Shown here: positions 1-8,690 of the stretch, in pieces | Layout: each line of letters starts with the position of its first letter | Numbering within the stretch: position 1 is the first letter of the stretch | NCBI RefSeq assembly: GCF_014650335.1 | Contig: NZ_BMUT01000001.1 | Span: 239,037 to 303,036 of the forward strand | Direction: 5' to 3' | Length of the DNA: 64,000 bases | Source of the DNA: Streptomyces hiroshimensis | GTDB taxonomy: Bacteria; Actinomycetota; Actinomycetes; Streptomycetales; Streptomycetaceae | The notes under the pieces: model-generated | The model's input: only the letters and a program-made list of their open reading frames with translations | Database searches by the model: none | Told to the model about the DNA's origin: nothing | Translations under genes and position numbers: made by a program

Positions 1-527
1 GCGAAGATGATGTTCTGGGCGTTGTCGCGGACGTACAGGCCGTCGGCGATGCCGTCGCGGTCGTGGTCGACGCGGGCCGCGGCGTTGATGGCGCTCCAGC
101 CGTTGGTGACGTACTCCTTGGGCGTGATGCCGCCCTTGCCGTCGGGCCAGTAGAAGTACAGGTCGTCGTTGTTGACGGCGCTCAGGGGCAGGAAGGGGGC
201 CTCGGCGGCGGGGCCGTCGGCCTTGACGCCCTTGCGCGGGGCCGCGAGGCCCGGGGCGTGGGTGGCCGAGGGGGCCTTGGGGGCGTTCGGCCCGGTCTTC
301 GGGTAGTCGCCGGACTTCGCCTCGCCGCGCAGCGCCTCGGAGCGGTGCTTGAACGACGTGTCGGCGGGCAGCTTGGCCGCGCGCTGGGCCGCGGTACCGG
401 CGGGCGAGGTCTTGGGGCCGTCGGCGAGGGCGGTTCCGGCGGTGGTGCCGACCAGGGCGGCGGCTATCGCAGCGGTCGCGACGCGCTGCATCGCGCGGGC
501 GCGCGGGCGGCCGGGAAGGTGAGCCAC
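1..527 (-). CDS. Secreted FG-GAP/VCBS-like protein, N-terminal part (cut by window edge)
   Basis: About 175 codons are visible and the gene runs off the left edge. The GTG start at 527 follows GGGAG at a suitable distance; an ATG thirteen codons in is an alternative. The N-terminus has a basic region, a hydrophobic stretch and a likely cleavage after ALA near residue 35, so export is expected. A Pro/Ala/Lys-rich linker follows. The last visible part contains NNDDLYFYWPDGKG and an Asp-rich DHDRDGIADGLYV segment, which resembles calcium-binding FG-GAP/VCBS propeller repeats. Without the rest of the protein its activity cannot be named; an extracellular binding or enzymatic protein is likely. 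Confidence 0.7.
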   Translation of the reverse strand, partial: MAHLPGRPRARAMQRVATAAIAAALVGTTAGTALADGPKTSPAGTAAQRAAKLPADTSFKHRSEALRGEAKSGDYPKTGPNAPKAPSATHAPGLAAPRKGVKADGPAAEAPFLPLSAVNNDDLYFYWPDGKGGITPKEYVTNGWSAINAAARVDHDRDGIADGLYVRDNAQNIIF

Positions 528-636
528 GGGGGTCTCCCAGGAAAGAGTCTCAGTGAAGAGCGGCGCGCCCCCCTGTCAGGGGCACGCCACTGGATCCCCG
601 TGATCGTTTCACACTTCCTTTACGAGTCAATGGCTT

Positions 637-3600
637 TTATGTGGATCTTGACCCCAATAGTTCGATCTCCGCCAGCGTGCTCTCTCCCGCCGGCCGCAGC
701 CGGTAGTGCCGGTACGAGCCGGGCCGGGCCACCGAGAACACCCGGGTCTGCCGGTCCCAGGCGAAGGTCTCGCCCGCGCGCCGGTCCGCCTCCTGCCACT
801 GCTCGCCGTCCGCCGACCCCTCCAGGACCCAGCCGTCGGGCGCCTTCGCCCGGTCGGCCGAGGTCAGCGTGTAGGAGGTCACGGGCGAGCCGGACGGCAC
901 CTGCAGCAGGGCCGTGGCGAAGGACACCTCCGTGACCGAGGAGTCGTCGGTGAGGGGCGAGGTACCGGGCAGGGTCAGGTCGCCGTCCGGGACGGGGGCC
1001 TTGAAGTCCTTGCTCAGCGAGACCGGCCCGTCGTTCCTGCCGCTGCCCCAGGAGGACGGCCGCGGCCCCATGGCGAACTCCAGCGTCGCCCCCTTCGCGA
1101 GGACGGAGTGGGGGAGGGCGGTGGAGCGCCAGGCCTTGCCGTCCACCCGCAGCCCCTGCACGTACACGTTGCGGGCGCTGTTGCGCGGGGCCTTCACCAC
1201 CAGGTCGCGGCCGCCCTCCAGGTGGACCGTCGCCTTGGTGAACAGCGGCGAGCCGACCGCGTACTCGCCGCTGCCCATCACCAGCGGGTAGAAGCCGAGC
1301 GCGCTGAACAGGTACCAGGCCGACATCTCGCCGTTGTCGTCGTCACCCGGGTAGCCCTGGCCGATCTCGCTGCCGAGGTAGAGGCGGGAGAGCACCTCGC
1401 GCACCTTCTCCTGGGTCTTCCACGGCTGCCCCGCCGCGTCGTAGAGGTAGGCGATGTGGTGCGAGACCTGGTTGCTGTGGCCGTACATGCCCATGCGGAC
1501 GTCCCGCGCCTCGGTCATCTCGTGGATGACGCCGCCGTACGAGCCCGCGAACTCCGGCGCCCCGGTCTCCGGCGTGCCGAAGAACTGGTCGAGCTTGTCG
1601 GCCAGGCCCGCCCGGCCGCCGTACAGCCCGGCCAGGCCGCGGGTGTCCTGCGGGGCGTGGAAGGCGAAGTTCCAGCCGTTGGTCTCGGTGTAGTCGTGGC
1701 CCCAGACGCGCGGGTCGTACCGCCCCGGCGGCAGCCGCCGCGAGCCGTCGGCGTTACGGCCCTGGAAGAAGCCCACGGCGGGGTCGAAGAGCTTGACGTA
1801 ATTACGGGCGCGGTTGGCGAAGTACGCGGACTCGTCGCGGTAGCGGGCCTTGTGGGTGCGCTCGTAGAGGGCCTTGCCCATCGTCGCGAGGCCGTAGTCG
1901 TTGAGGTAGCCCTCCAGGGCCCACGACATGCCCTCGCGCGTCGTGGTGCTCGTGTACCCCAGGAAGACGGAGGTGTCCATGCCCTTGCGGCCGACGCCGG
2001 GCTGCGTGGGCACCACCGTCGCGTTCTTGAGCGCCGCCTCGTACGCCGCCTCCGCGTCGAAGGAGACGCCCTTGACGTAGGCGTCGGCGAAGGCCACGTC
2101 GGAGCTCGTGCCCGTCATCAGATCGGCGTACCCGGGGGAGGACCAGCGCGAGATCCAGCCGCCGTCCTTGTACTGCTGCACGAAGCCGTCGACGAGCCGG
2201 CCGGCCTGCTTCGGGGTCAGGAGGGAATAGGCGGGCCAGGTGGTGCGGTAGGTGTCCCAGAAGCCGTTGTTGACGTACACCTCGCCGTCGGCGACGCGCG
2301 CGCCGGTCTGCGTGGGCGTGCTCTCGCCCTCCGGCCGCGAGAACGGGCTCGCGTAGCGGTGGCGCGGGCGGGCCCGGGTGCCGGTGTTCTCGAAGCCGGA
2401 GTTGGGATACAGGTAGAGCCGGTAGAGGTTCGAGTAGAGCGTGGTGAGCTGGTCGCGGGTCGCGCCCTCGACCTCGACCCGGCCGAGGACGGCGTCCCAC
2501 GCGGCGCGGGCGCGGTCGTGGACGCGGCCGAAGGAGGTGCCCTGCGGGATCTCCTGCTCCAGGTTGGCCTTCGCCTGCTCGATGCCGATCAGGGACGTCG
2601 CGATGCGCAGCGTCACCGTACGGTCCTTGCCCGGGGCGAGGCGCAGGTAGCCGGTCGTGCCCGACTCGCCGCCGGGCTTGCCGCTCGCCGTGACGGGCGT
2701 GTCGAGCACGCCGTAGACGAAGAGCCTGCTCGCGCCGACGGACAGCCCGCTGCGTACGTCCGACCAGGCGGTGAAGGAGCTGCCGCCGGGGTCGAGCGTG
2801 AGGCCGCCCTGGTTGCGGACGTTGTCGAGGATGAGCGCGGCGTTGTCTGCCGTGCCGTCACCCGGATCCTCTGGATTTCCCGAGCCTCCTGGGCTTCCAG
2901 GACCCCCCGGATAGGTGAAGCGCATCATCGCGGCGTGGTCGGTGGGCGCGATCTCGGCCTTGAGCCCGTTGTCGAAGGTGACGCCGTAGTAGTGGGGGCG
3001 CGCCGTCTCGTTGGCGTGGTGGAAGGGCAGCGCGCGGGCGGCACGCCCGGTGTCCGGGGTGCCGGCGGTGACGGCGGGCATCACCTGGAACGTCTGCCGG
3101 TCGCCCATCCAGGGGCTCGGCTGGTGGCTCGCGCTGAACGCCTGGAGGGTGGGGAGGTTGTGGGCGTTGTTGGCGGCGGCGTACTGGTAGAGCCAGTCCA
3201 TCGCGCCCGCGTTGGTCACCGGCGTCCAGAAGTTGAAGCCGTGCGGGACGGCGGTCGCGGGGAAGGTGTTGCCGCGGGAGAAGGCGGCGCTGGAGTGCGT
3301 GCCGCGGGTCGTCACGGCATAGTCGGCGAGGTGCGCCGGGGGCTTCTCGGCGGGCGCGGGGGCGAGGGAGACGTCGTCCACCCAGCCACGGAACTTCGCC
3401 GGCCCGGCCGGTGAGTCGTACGCGACGAGCACCCGCGCCACGGTCTTCCCCGCGGCGACGGCGCCGATGCGCGACTCCTTGTTGTTCCACTGATTGGCGT
3501 AGAGCGTCCGGGAGTCGGCCTGGCCCCGCGGGGTGAGCGGCGCGCCGTGCTGGTCCACCGCGCCGAGGTCACTCAGATAGGTGCCGTCGGTGAAGGCGAG

Positions 3601-4617
3601 GTCCAAGGAGGCGTGCGTGGCCGGATAGCGCGGGTCGACCTCGGGCATGGAGGGGAAGATCTTGTAGGAGAGGACGGTCTTCGGGGTGACACGCAGGCCG
3701 CCGCCTCTGCCTCCGCCGCGGCCTGCTCCCGCTCCTCCGCCGCCTCCTTCTCCGATCGAGAAGACTTTGTTGTACGAGTATGCGCGCTCCCTGCTCTGGT
3801 GGACGCCGCCGTAGCGCAGGGCGTGGGTGCCCGTGAAGCCGGCGCGGGCCTTGGCGGTGGGGGAGCCGGGGGGACCGCTGTCGACGTAGCTGCGCATGTC
3901 GGACGGGGGCGGCGGGCCGGTGTAGTACGGCGCCAGCTGCACCTCGGCCAGCTGGGTGATGTCCTCGCCGCTGTTGCGGGCTATGTCGAGCCGGTAGTGC
4001 CGGAAGGGGGTGGAGTTGAGGAAGGAGAACTCGCGGGTCTGGAAGCGCTTTTCGAAGGTCTCGCCCTTGCGGCTGTCGAGGGGCGTCCAGTTCCGGCCGT
4101 CCTGCGAGCCCTGGAGGGTCCAGTCCCGGGGGTCGCGGCCGGGAGCGTCATTGGCGGACGTCAGGGCGTAGCGCACCGCCGTGACCGGCTCGGCGAGCTC
4201 GAATTCCAGCCAGGCCGACTTCTCGAAGTCGAGCCATTTGGTCGTGCTCTCGCCGTCGAAGAGGTTCTCCTTGACCTCGCCCGAGCCCGCGTTCTCCCCG
4301 CTCGCGCGGACGGCCGTGACGGTCTCGGTGACGTTGCCGGGGATGCCGCGCTCGTCGTTGCCGTCGATGCCGGAGGCGCGCTTGTGGCCGTCGGGGGCGG
4401 ACTCGACGGCGTTGCGCCAGTCGGGTTGCGGCTGGCCCTGCTCGAAGGAGGAGAAGAAGCGGTCGGAAGGGGCGGAGCGGTCGGCGGGGGCGGCGCCGGC
4501 GGGGACGCTCTGGGGTACCTGAACGGCCGTCATGAGGGCGGTGGCGAGGATGAGAACGAGCGGGCGGGTGACACTACGCCATTGGTGTCGGGGTCCGTGC
4601 CGCTGTCCCTGCCGCAT
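637..4617 (-). CDS. Secreted GH92 family alpha-mannosidase with flanking F5/8C-type carbohydrate-binding domains
   Basis: The product is 1326 aa. A signal peptide covers roughly residues 1-42. An F5/8C (CBM32-like) domain lies at about 95-230 and a second one at about 1210-1320. The GH92 catalytic region fills about 430-1180. Its hallmarks are HEMTEARD near residue 1034 and GYPGDDDNGEMSAWY near 1086; in GH92 these regions supply the general acid and the aspartates of the inverting, calcium-dependent mechanism. GH92 enzymes remove alpha-linked mannose from N-glycans and yeast mannans, so an extracellular role in glycan harvest is inferred. The ATG follows GGGAG. A 12-bp palindrome just upstream (4639-4650) suggests repressor control. 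The Gly-rich run near residue 290 is a linker. Confidence 0.88.
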   Translation of the reverse strand: MRQGQRHGPRHQWRSVTRPLVLILATALMTAVQVPQSVPAGAAPADRSAPSDRFFSSFEQGQPQPDWRNAVESAPDGHKRASGIDGNDERGIPGNVTETVTAVRASGENAGSGEVKENLFDGESTTKWLDFEKSAWLEFELAEPVTAVRYALTSANDAPGRDPRDWTLQGSQDGRNWTPLDSRKGETFEKRFQTREFSFLNSTPFRHYRLDIARNSGEDITQLAEVQLAPYYTGPPPPSDMRSYVDSGPPGSPTAKARAGFTGTHALRYGGVHQSRERAYSYNKVFSIGEGGGGGAGAGRGGGRGGGLRVTPKTVLSYKIFPSMPEVDPRYPATHASLDLAFTDGTYLSDLGAVDQHGAPLTPRGQADSRTLYANQWNNKESRIGAVAAGKTVARVLVAYDSPAGPAKFRGWVDDVSLAPAPAEKPPAHLADYAVTTRGTHSSAAFSRGNTFPATAVPHGFNFWTPVTNAGAMDWLYQYAAANNAHNLPTLQAFSASHQPSPWMGDRQTFQVMPAVTAGTPDTGRAARALPFHHANETARPHYYGVTFDNGLKAEIAPTDHAAMMRFTYPGGPGSPGGSGNPEDPGDGTADNAALILDNVRNQGGLTLDPGGSSFTAWSDVRSGLSVGASRLFVYGVLDTPVTASGKPGGESGTTGYLRLAPGKDRTVTLRIATSLIGIEQAKANLEQEIPQGTSFGRVHDRARAAWDAVLGRVEVEGATRDQLTTLYSNLYRLYLYPNSGFENTGTRARPRHRYASPFSRPEGESTPTQTGARVADGEVYVNNGFWDTYRTTWPAYSLLTPKQAGRLVDGFVQQYKDGGWISRWSSPGYADLMTGTSSDVAFADAYVKGVSFDAEAAYEAALKNATVVPTQPGVGRKGMDTSVFLGYTSTTTREGMSWALEGYLNDYGLATMGKALYERTHKARYRDESAYFANRARNYVKLFDPAVGFFQGRNADGSRRLPPGRYDPRVWGHDYTETNGWNFAFHAPQDTRGLAGLYGGRAGLADKLDQFFGTPETGAPEFAGSYGGVIHEMTEARDVRMGMYGHSNQVSHHIAYLYDAAGQPWKTQEKVREVLSRLYLGSEIGQGYPGDDDNGEMSAWYLFSALGFYPLVMGSGEYAVGSPLFTKATVHLEGGRDLVVKAPRNSARNVYVQGLRVDGKAWRSTALPHSVLAKGATLEFAMGPRPSSWGSGRNDGPVSLSKDFKAPVPDGDLTLPGTSPLTDDSSVTEVSFATALLQVPSGSPVTSYTLTSADRAKAPDGWVLEGSADGEQWQEADRRAGETFAWDRQTRVFSVARPGSYRHYRLRPAGESTLAEIELLGSRST

Positions 4618-4638
4618 CTCATGTCTCCCAACGAAACC

Positions 4639-4650
4639 GACAACGTTGTC
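4639..4650. promoter_or_regulatory. Perfect 12-bp palindrome, LacI-type operator candidate
   Basis: The sequence is GACAACGTTGTC, a perfect palindrome with a central CG, as in many LacI-family operators. It lies 22-33 bp upstream of the GH92 start codon. On the minus strand the hexamer TTGACA (4652-4647) overlaps it, although I see no convincing -10 box at the right distance. No LacI gene lies in the window. Control of the GH92 gene is an inference. Confidence 0.5.
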
Positions 4651-4855
4651 AAGTGAGTCGCGCAGAGATAAGTAGGGCGTGGGAGACGGGTGGTGTCAAG
4701 GGTCCCGGAGTTGGTGTCGCCACCACAGGGGCCGGAGGTGGGCGGGCCCTCGTATCGTGGAGGGTCCCGGCCCGGGGGGATCTCACCCCGGGGAGGTCTC
4801 AACTAGGGAAAGACTGAAGGCCGAAGCTGCTTCCGATCTTGCCCAGTTGGTGAGA

Positions 4856-4871
4856 AGTGGACTATACCTGT
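4856..4871. promoter_or_regulatory. DasR-like (dre) element upstream of ngcE
   Basis: The sequence AGTGGACTATACCTGT matches 12 of 16 positions of the dre consensus as I know it (AGTGGTCTAGACCACT). DasR is the GntR-family repressor of N-acetylglucosamine and chitin utilisation genes in Streptomyces. A dre next to an N-acetylglucosamine importer makes biological sense, but four mismatches leave the call uncertain. Confidence 0.45.
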
Positions 4872-4983
4872 CGGCGACCGGGGAGGCCTTGAGGGTCGAG
4901 GCCTTGAGGGTCGTCGCCGCGGCGGATCCGGGGGAGCGCGGCGGGGGGAGAACGCCGCGGGCACGTCACCGCTCCCGGCGCAC

Positions 4984-5131
4984 ATGCATCCAGCACGCCC
5001 AGCACGCCCAGCACGCCCAGTACGGCAGCAGCACATCCGGCACACCCGGCACAGCCGGCACGGCAAGTACAGCCAGCACACCCGAGCAGATCCAGCACAC
5101 TCCGCACACCCAGTACACCCAGCACACTCAG
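4984..5131. repeat. CAGCACRCC minisatellite in the ngcE leader
   Basis: About 150 bp is built from degenerate 9-bp units around CAGCACGCC, CAGCACACC and CCGGCACAC, with the first three copies nearly identical. Open frames across it on both strands encode only low-complexity Ala/Pro/His/Arg or Cys/Ala/Gly strings and have no convincing ribosome binding site, so I treat it as a non-coding repeat. Confidence 0.7.
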
Positions 5132-5229
5132 CTTCAACCGACGCGCGGTGTCGGGCCCTTCGTCGACTCTTGTGAACAAGGGGAGTACCGGTCCACCGCC
5201 CGAGTCCTGGAGAAGGCGAGGCCTTGAGC

Positions 5230-6672
5230 ATGGGATCCACAGGGGAATTCAGGGAATTCGGCCGGCGCGGCCTGATCAAGAGAGCGGCCGCACTCGGTCT
5301 GATCGCGGTGCCGTCGATGGGCGTGCTGAGCGCCTGCGCCAGCGGGGACAGCGGCGGCGACAACAAGGTCGACAAGGGCAAGAAGAGCGAGAAGAACCCG
5401 CTAGCGGTCAACGAGTCCGCGCAGCTCGACGTCGTCATCTTCGACGGCGGCTTCGGCCAGCAGTACGCCAAGGACGCCGAGGCCGAGTACAAGGCGGCGT
5501 ACCCCAAGGCCGACGTCAAGCACGGCGCCACGCAGGAGATCCAGACCCAGCTGCAGCCCCGCTTCAACGGCGGGACCCCGCCCGACCTGATCGACAACTC
5601 CGGTGCCAAGCAGATGGACACGGGCACCCTGGTCGGCAAGAAGCAGCTGACCGACCTGAATGCGCTGCTGGACGCGCCGTCGATCGACGACCCGTCGAAG
5701 AAGGTACGGGACACGCTGCGCCCGGGCGTCGTCGAGATGGGGCAGTTCGAGGGCCAGGAGACATGGGTCCTCTACTACGCCTACACCGTCTACGGCGTCT
5801 GGTATTCGAAGACGGCGCTGGAGAAGCTGGACGCGCAGTACCCCGAGACGTGGGACGAGATGCTCGCCGTCTGCGAGAAGGCGAAGAAGAAGGGGATCGC
5901 CGGCTGGACGTACCCCGGCAAGTTCCCGTACTACCTGCCGTTCAGCCTCTACCCCTTCATCGCGAAGATCGGCGGCCGGGAGGTCATCGACCGGATCGAC
6001 AACCTGGAGCCCAACGCCTGGAAGGACCCGGCCGTCAAGGCGGCCTTCGAGGCCTATTACGAGCTCTACAAGAAGGGCTACATCCTCCAGGGCACCCCCG
6101 GCCTCACCCACATCGAATCGCAGACCGCCTGGAACCAGGGCAAGGCCCTGTTCATCCCCAACGGTTCATGGGTGGAGAACGAGTCGAAGAAGACGACACC
6201 TGCCGATTTCAAGATGTCCGTGGGTGCGCCGTCGAGCCTCGACGCCAAGCGCGACAAGATGCCCTTCGGCACGATCTGGGCCTCCGGCGGCGAGCCCTTC
6301 ATCGTCCCGAAGAACGCCAAGAACCCGCAGGGCGGCATGGAATTGCTGCGCATCATGCTGGGCAAGAAGTCCTCGCAGAACTTCATCAAGCAGGTCTCGT
6401 CCCTGACGTCGCTGAACGGCGGCACGGAGGGTCTGACGCTCCCGCCCGGTCTGAGCTCGTCCCAGGAGGCCCTCGCCAAGGCCGGCCAGAACGTGATCAA
6501 CCCGCGGATCGGGGACTGGTACACCGCTCTGCAGAAGGAGAAGATCGGCGTGGCCGCGCTCGGCGAGATGATGGCCGGCCGGATGACCCCGGACGAGACG
6601 ATCAACAAGATCCAGAAATTCGCGGACGACGCGCGCAAGGACGACTCGATCAAGAAGTACCGGCACAAGTAG
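5230..6672 (+). CDS. ngcE: N-acetylglucosamine/diacetylchitobiose-binding lipoprotein NgcE
   Basis: The 480-aa product is an extracytoplasmic solute-binding protein of the ABC sugar-importer class. It starts with a twin-arginine-like signal (RRGLIKRAA, residues 12-20) and a lipobox LSAC with Cys36 as the lipidation site. The mature protein matches the family of Streptomyces NgcE, which binds N-acetylglucosamine and chitobiose, in length, start and overall sequence. ATG 5230 is preferred over an in-frame TTG six bases upstream because it fits the NgcE family start and the GAGG at 5218. It is followed by the two permease genes. No ATPase gene is present; family knowledge says the shared ATPase MsiK, encoded elsewhere, energises such importers. 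Confidence 0.9.
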   Translation: MGSTGEFREFGRRGLIKRAAALGLIAVPSMGVLSACASGDSGGDNKVDKGKKSEKNPLAVNESAQLDVVIFDGGFGQQYAKDAEAEYKAAYPKADVKHGATQEIQTQLQPRFNGGTPPDLIDNSGAKQMDTGTLVGKKQLTDLNALLDAPSIDDPSKKVRDTLRPGVVEMGQFEGQETWVLYYAYTVYGVWYSKTALEKLDAQYPETWDEMLAVCEKAKKKGIAGWTYPGKFPYYLPFSLYPFIAKIGGREVIDRIDNLEPNAWKDPAVKAAFEAYYELYKKGYILQGTPGLTHIESQTAWNQGKALFIPNGSWVENESKKTTPADFKMSVGAPSSLDAKRDKMPFGTIWASGGEPFIVPKNAKNPQGGMELLRIMLGKKSSQNFIKQVSSLTSLNGGTEGLTLPPGLSSSQEALAKAGQNVINPRIGDWYTALQKEKIGVAALGEMMAGRMTPDETINKIQKFADDARKDDSIKKYRHK

Positions 6673-6684
6673 CGGGGCGGGGCG

Positions 6685-6780
6685 GAAACGAGCGCGGGCG
6701 TGGGTGCGGGCGTGAGCGCGGGCGTAGGCGTGGGTGTGAGCGCGTGCGTGAGCGCGGGCACGGCCGCGCTCGCGGGGAGA
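6685..6780. repeat. GCGGGCGTG/GCGTGA tandem repeat between ngcE and ngcF
   Basis: Between the ngcE stop and the ngcF start lies a run of short degenerate units such as GCGGGCGTG and GTGAGCGCG. No gene or clear hairpin is visible. It may slow or modulate expression between the two cistrons, but nothing in the sequence proves this. Confidence 0.6.
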
Positions 6781-6796
6781 TCGGAGTCGCAGGGAA

Positions 6797-7714
6797 ATGC
6801 AGCACGGTAAGTACCGGTTCATCGTGGGGTTCCTGGCCGTACCCCTGGCGATCTACGCGGTGTTCGTGATCTCGCCGTTCCTCCAGGCCATCTACTACTC
6901 CTTCACGGACTGGACCGGCCTGAGTCCCGACTTCAAGATGGTCGGGTTCGGGAACTACCGGAAGATGTTCGCCGACGACGTGTTCTGGAAGTCCGTCGGC
7001 CACAACGTCCTGTTGCTGCTGGTACTTCCGCTGGTGACACTGGGACTGGGGCTCTTCTTCGCCTTCATGCTCAACGTGGGCGGACGGCGGAGGAAGAACG
7101 CCGCGGTCGCGGGCGTCCGGGGCTCCGGTCTCTACAAGGTCGTCTACTTCTTCCCGCAGGTCCTGTCGATCGCCATCGTGGCGCTGCTGTTCCAGTTCGC
7201 GTACAACCCGAACAGCGGCGCGCTGAACTCCTTCCTCAGCGCCGTGGGCCTGGATTCCGTGCAGCCGAACTGGCTCGGTGACCCGGATCTCGCACTGTGG
7301 TGCGTGATGGCGGTGATGGTGTGGAGCAACGTGGGCTTCTACGTCGTCCTGTTCTCGGCCGGCATGAGCTCCATCCCCAAGGACTTCTACGAGGCCGCGC
7401 TGCTGGACGGCGCGAACCGCATCCAGACGTTCTTCCGGATCACGCTGCCCCTGCTGTGGGACACCGTCCAGACCGGCTGGGTCTACATGGGCATCATGGC
7501 GCTCGACGGATTCGCGGTCGTGCAGATCATGACGGTGGGCCCCGGCGGGCCGGACTATTCGACCGAAGTGCTCGCGTACTTCCTCTACACGAAGGCATTC
7601 CGCGACGGGCAGGCCGGATACGCGACCACCCTGGGTGTCGCCCTGCTCATCGTCACCATGATCTTCGCCGGCATCGTGATGAAGCTGGGCCGGCGCGAAC
7701 GGCTGGAGTTCTGA
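6797..7714 (+). CDS. ngcF: N-acetylglucosamine ABC transporter permease NgcF
   Basis: The 305-aa product is an inner-membrane permease with about six transmembrane segments, starting at residues 8-28. The cytoplasmic EAA loop is clear: EAALLDGANRIQTFF near residue 198. This loop docks the ATPase in MalF/MalG-type importers. A purine-rich GGGAAATG leads into the start. The gene is the second cistron of the ngcEFG operon; its stop and the ngcG start are one base apart, so coupled translation is likely. Substrate specificity is inferred from NgcE. Confidence 0.9.
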   Translation: MQHGKYRFIVGFLAVPLAIYAVFVISPFLQAIYYSFTDWTGLSPDFKMVGFGNYRKMFADDVFWKSVGHNVLLLLVLPLVTLGLGLFFAFMLNVGGRRRKNAAVAGVRGSGLYKVVYFFPQVLSIAIVALLFQFAYNPNSGALNSFLSAVGLDSVQPNWLGDPDLALWCVMAVMVWSNVGFYVVLFSAGMSSIPKDFYEAALLDGANRIQTFFRITLPLLWDTVQTGWVYMGIMALDGFAVVQIMTVGPGGPDYSTEVLAYFLYTKAFRDGQAGYATTLGVALLIVTMIFAGIVMKLGRRERLEF

Positions 7715-7715
7715 G

Positions 7716-8660
7716 ATGGGCGGCGCGGAAAACGGCGCAGAGACCGCAATGACCGCGGAGACCCCGGAGACTGCGGAGACCGCAGTGACCGAGGCTCCGG
7801 TGGTCGACTCCCCCGGAGGGCGCATCGGCACCGAGGGAAGAATCCTCAACGTCTTCTCGCACGGCGTGCTGATCCTCTGGGCCCTGATGGTCACGCTGCC
7901 GCTGCTGTGGGCGGTGATGAGCGCCCTCAAGGACGACAAGTCCATCTTCACCTCGCCCTGGGCGCTGCCCACGAGCCTGCACTTCGACAACTGGTCGAGG
8001 GCGTGGTCGCAGGCGCACATGAGCGAGTACTTCATGAACTCGGTCGTGGTGGTGGCGGGTTCGCTGTTCGGGACGATGCTGCTGGGCTCCATGGCGGCCT
8101 ACGTCCTGGCGAGGTTCGAATTCCCGGGAAACCGCTTCGTCTACTACCTGTTCGTGGGCGGAATGAGTTTCCCGGTGATCCTCGCTCTCGTCCCGCTGTT
8201 CTTCGTCCTGAAGAACATGCAGCTGCTGGACACGTACCACGGTCTGATCCTGGTCTACATCGCCTACTCGCTGCCGTTCACGATCTTCTTCCTCAGCGGC
8301 TTCTTCCGCACCCTCCCGAGCTCCGTGGCCGAGGCCGCGATGATCGACGGCGCCTCGCACACGCGCACCTTCTTCCAGGTGATGCTGCCGATGGCGAAGC
8401 CGGGCCTGATCAGCGTCGGCATCTTCAACTTCCTGGGGCAGTGGAACCAGTACCTGCTGCCGGCGGTCCTGAACGTGGGCGACGAGGACAAGAAGCTGCT
8501 GCCGCAGGGCCTGGTGGCGCTGGCCGTCAGCCAGGGCTACAAGGGCGACTGGTCGGGCCTCTTCGCGGGCCTGGTCATCGCGATGCTGCCGGTCCTGGCG
8601 GCGTACATCGTCTTCCAGAGGCAGGTGCAGGCGGGGCTTACGGCGGGGGCGCTGAAGTAG
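7716..8660 (+). CDS. ngcG: N-acetylglucosamine ABC transporter permease NgcG
   Basis: The 314-aa product is the MalG-type partner permease, with six predicted membrane segments and an EAA loop, EAAMIDGASHTRTFF, around residue 208. The first 35 residues form an unusual Glu/Thr/Ala-rich tail (ETAMTAETPETAETAVTEA) encoded by a short GAGACCGC-type repeat; such a tail is not needed for permease function. The start is one base after the ngcF stop. With NgcE and NgcF it forms the membrane part of the importer. Confidence 0.9.
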   Translation: MGGAENGAETAMTAETPETAETAVTEAPVVDSPGGRIGTEGRILNVFSHGVLILWALMVTLPLLWAVMSALKDDKSIFTSPWALPTSLHFDNWSRAWSQAHMSEYFMNSVVVVAGSLFGTMLLGSMAAYVLARFEFPGNRFVYYLFVGGMSFPVILALVPLFFVLKNMQLLDTYHGLILVYIAYSLPFTIFFLSGFFRTLPSSVAEAAMIDGASHTRTFFQVMLPMAKPGLISVGIFNFLGQWNQYLLPAVLNVGDEDKKLLPQGLVALAVSQGYKGDWSGLFAGLVIAMLPVLAAYIVFQRQVQAGLTAGALK

Positions 8661-8690
8661 GAGCGGGCGGATTGTGCCAGGCTCCGGGGC

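Larger units (their letters stand above)
4618..5229. other. 612-bp divergent intergenic region, GH92 / ngcE
   Basis: No gene is supported here. The region holds the palindrome next to the GH92 start (4639-4650), a DasR-like element (4856-4871), a twice-repeated GAGGCCTTGAGGGTC unit (about 4883-4912) and a CAGCACRCC minisatellite (4984-5131). The distance from the DasR-like element to the ngcE start is about 360 bp, so if a promoter sits near that element the ngcE message has a long repetitive leader. Confidence 0.6.

Noticed and set aside
706..3414. 902-aa plus-strand open frame and other long frames opposite the GH92 gene
   Set aside because: They are shadows of the GH92 reading frame in high-GC DNA. 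The minus-strand product has the full GH92 and F5/8C domain structure.
4647..4652. TTGACA as the -35 box of the GH92 promoter
   Set aside because: At 17 bp spacing the expected -10 position reads GGGAGA. The hexamer is explained by the palindrome, so I did not call a promoter.
4984..5175. CRISPR-like appearance or a small repeat protein in the ngcE leader
   Set aside because: Units are 9 bp, contiguous and degenerate with no spacers; the frames encode only low-complexity sequence and have no ribosome binding site.
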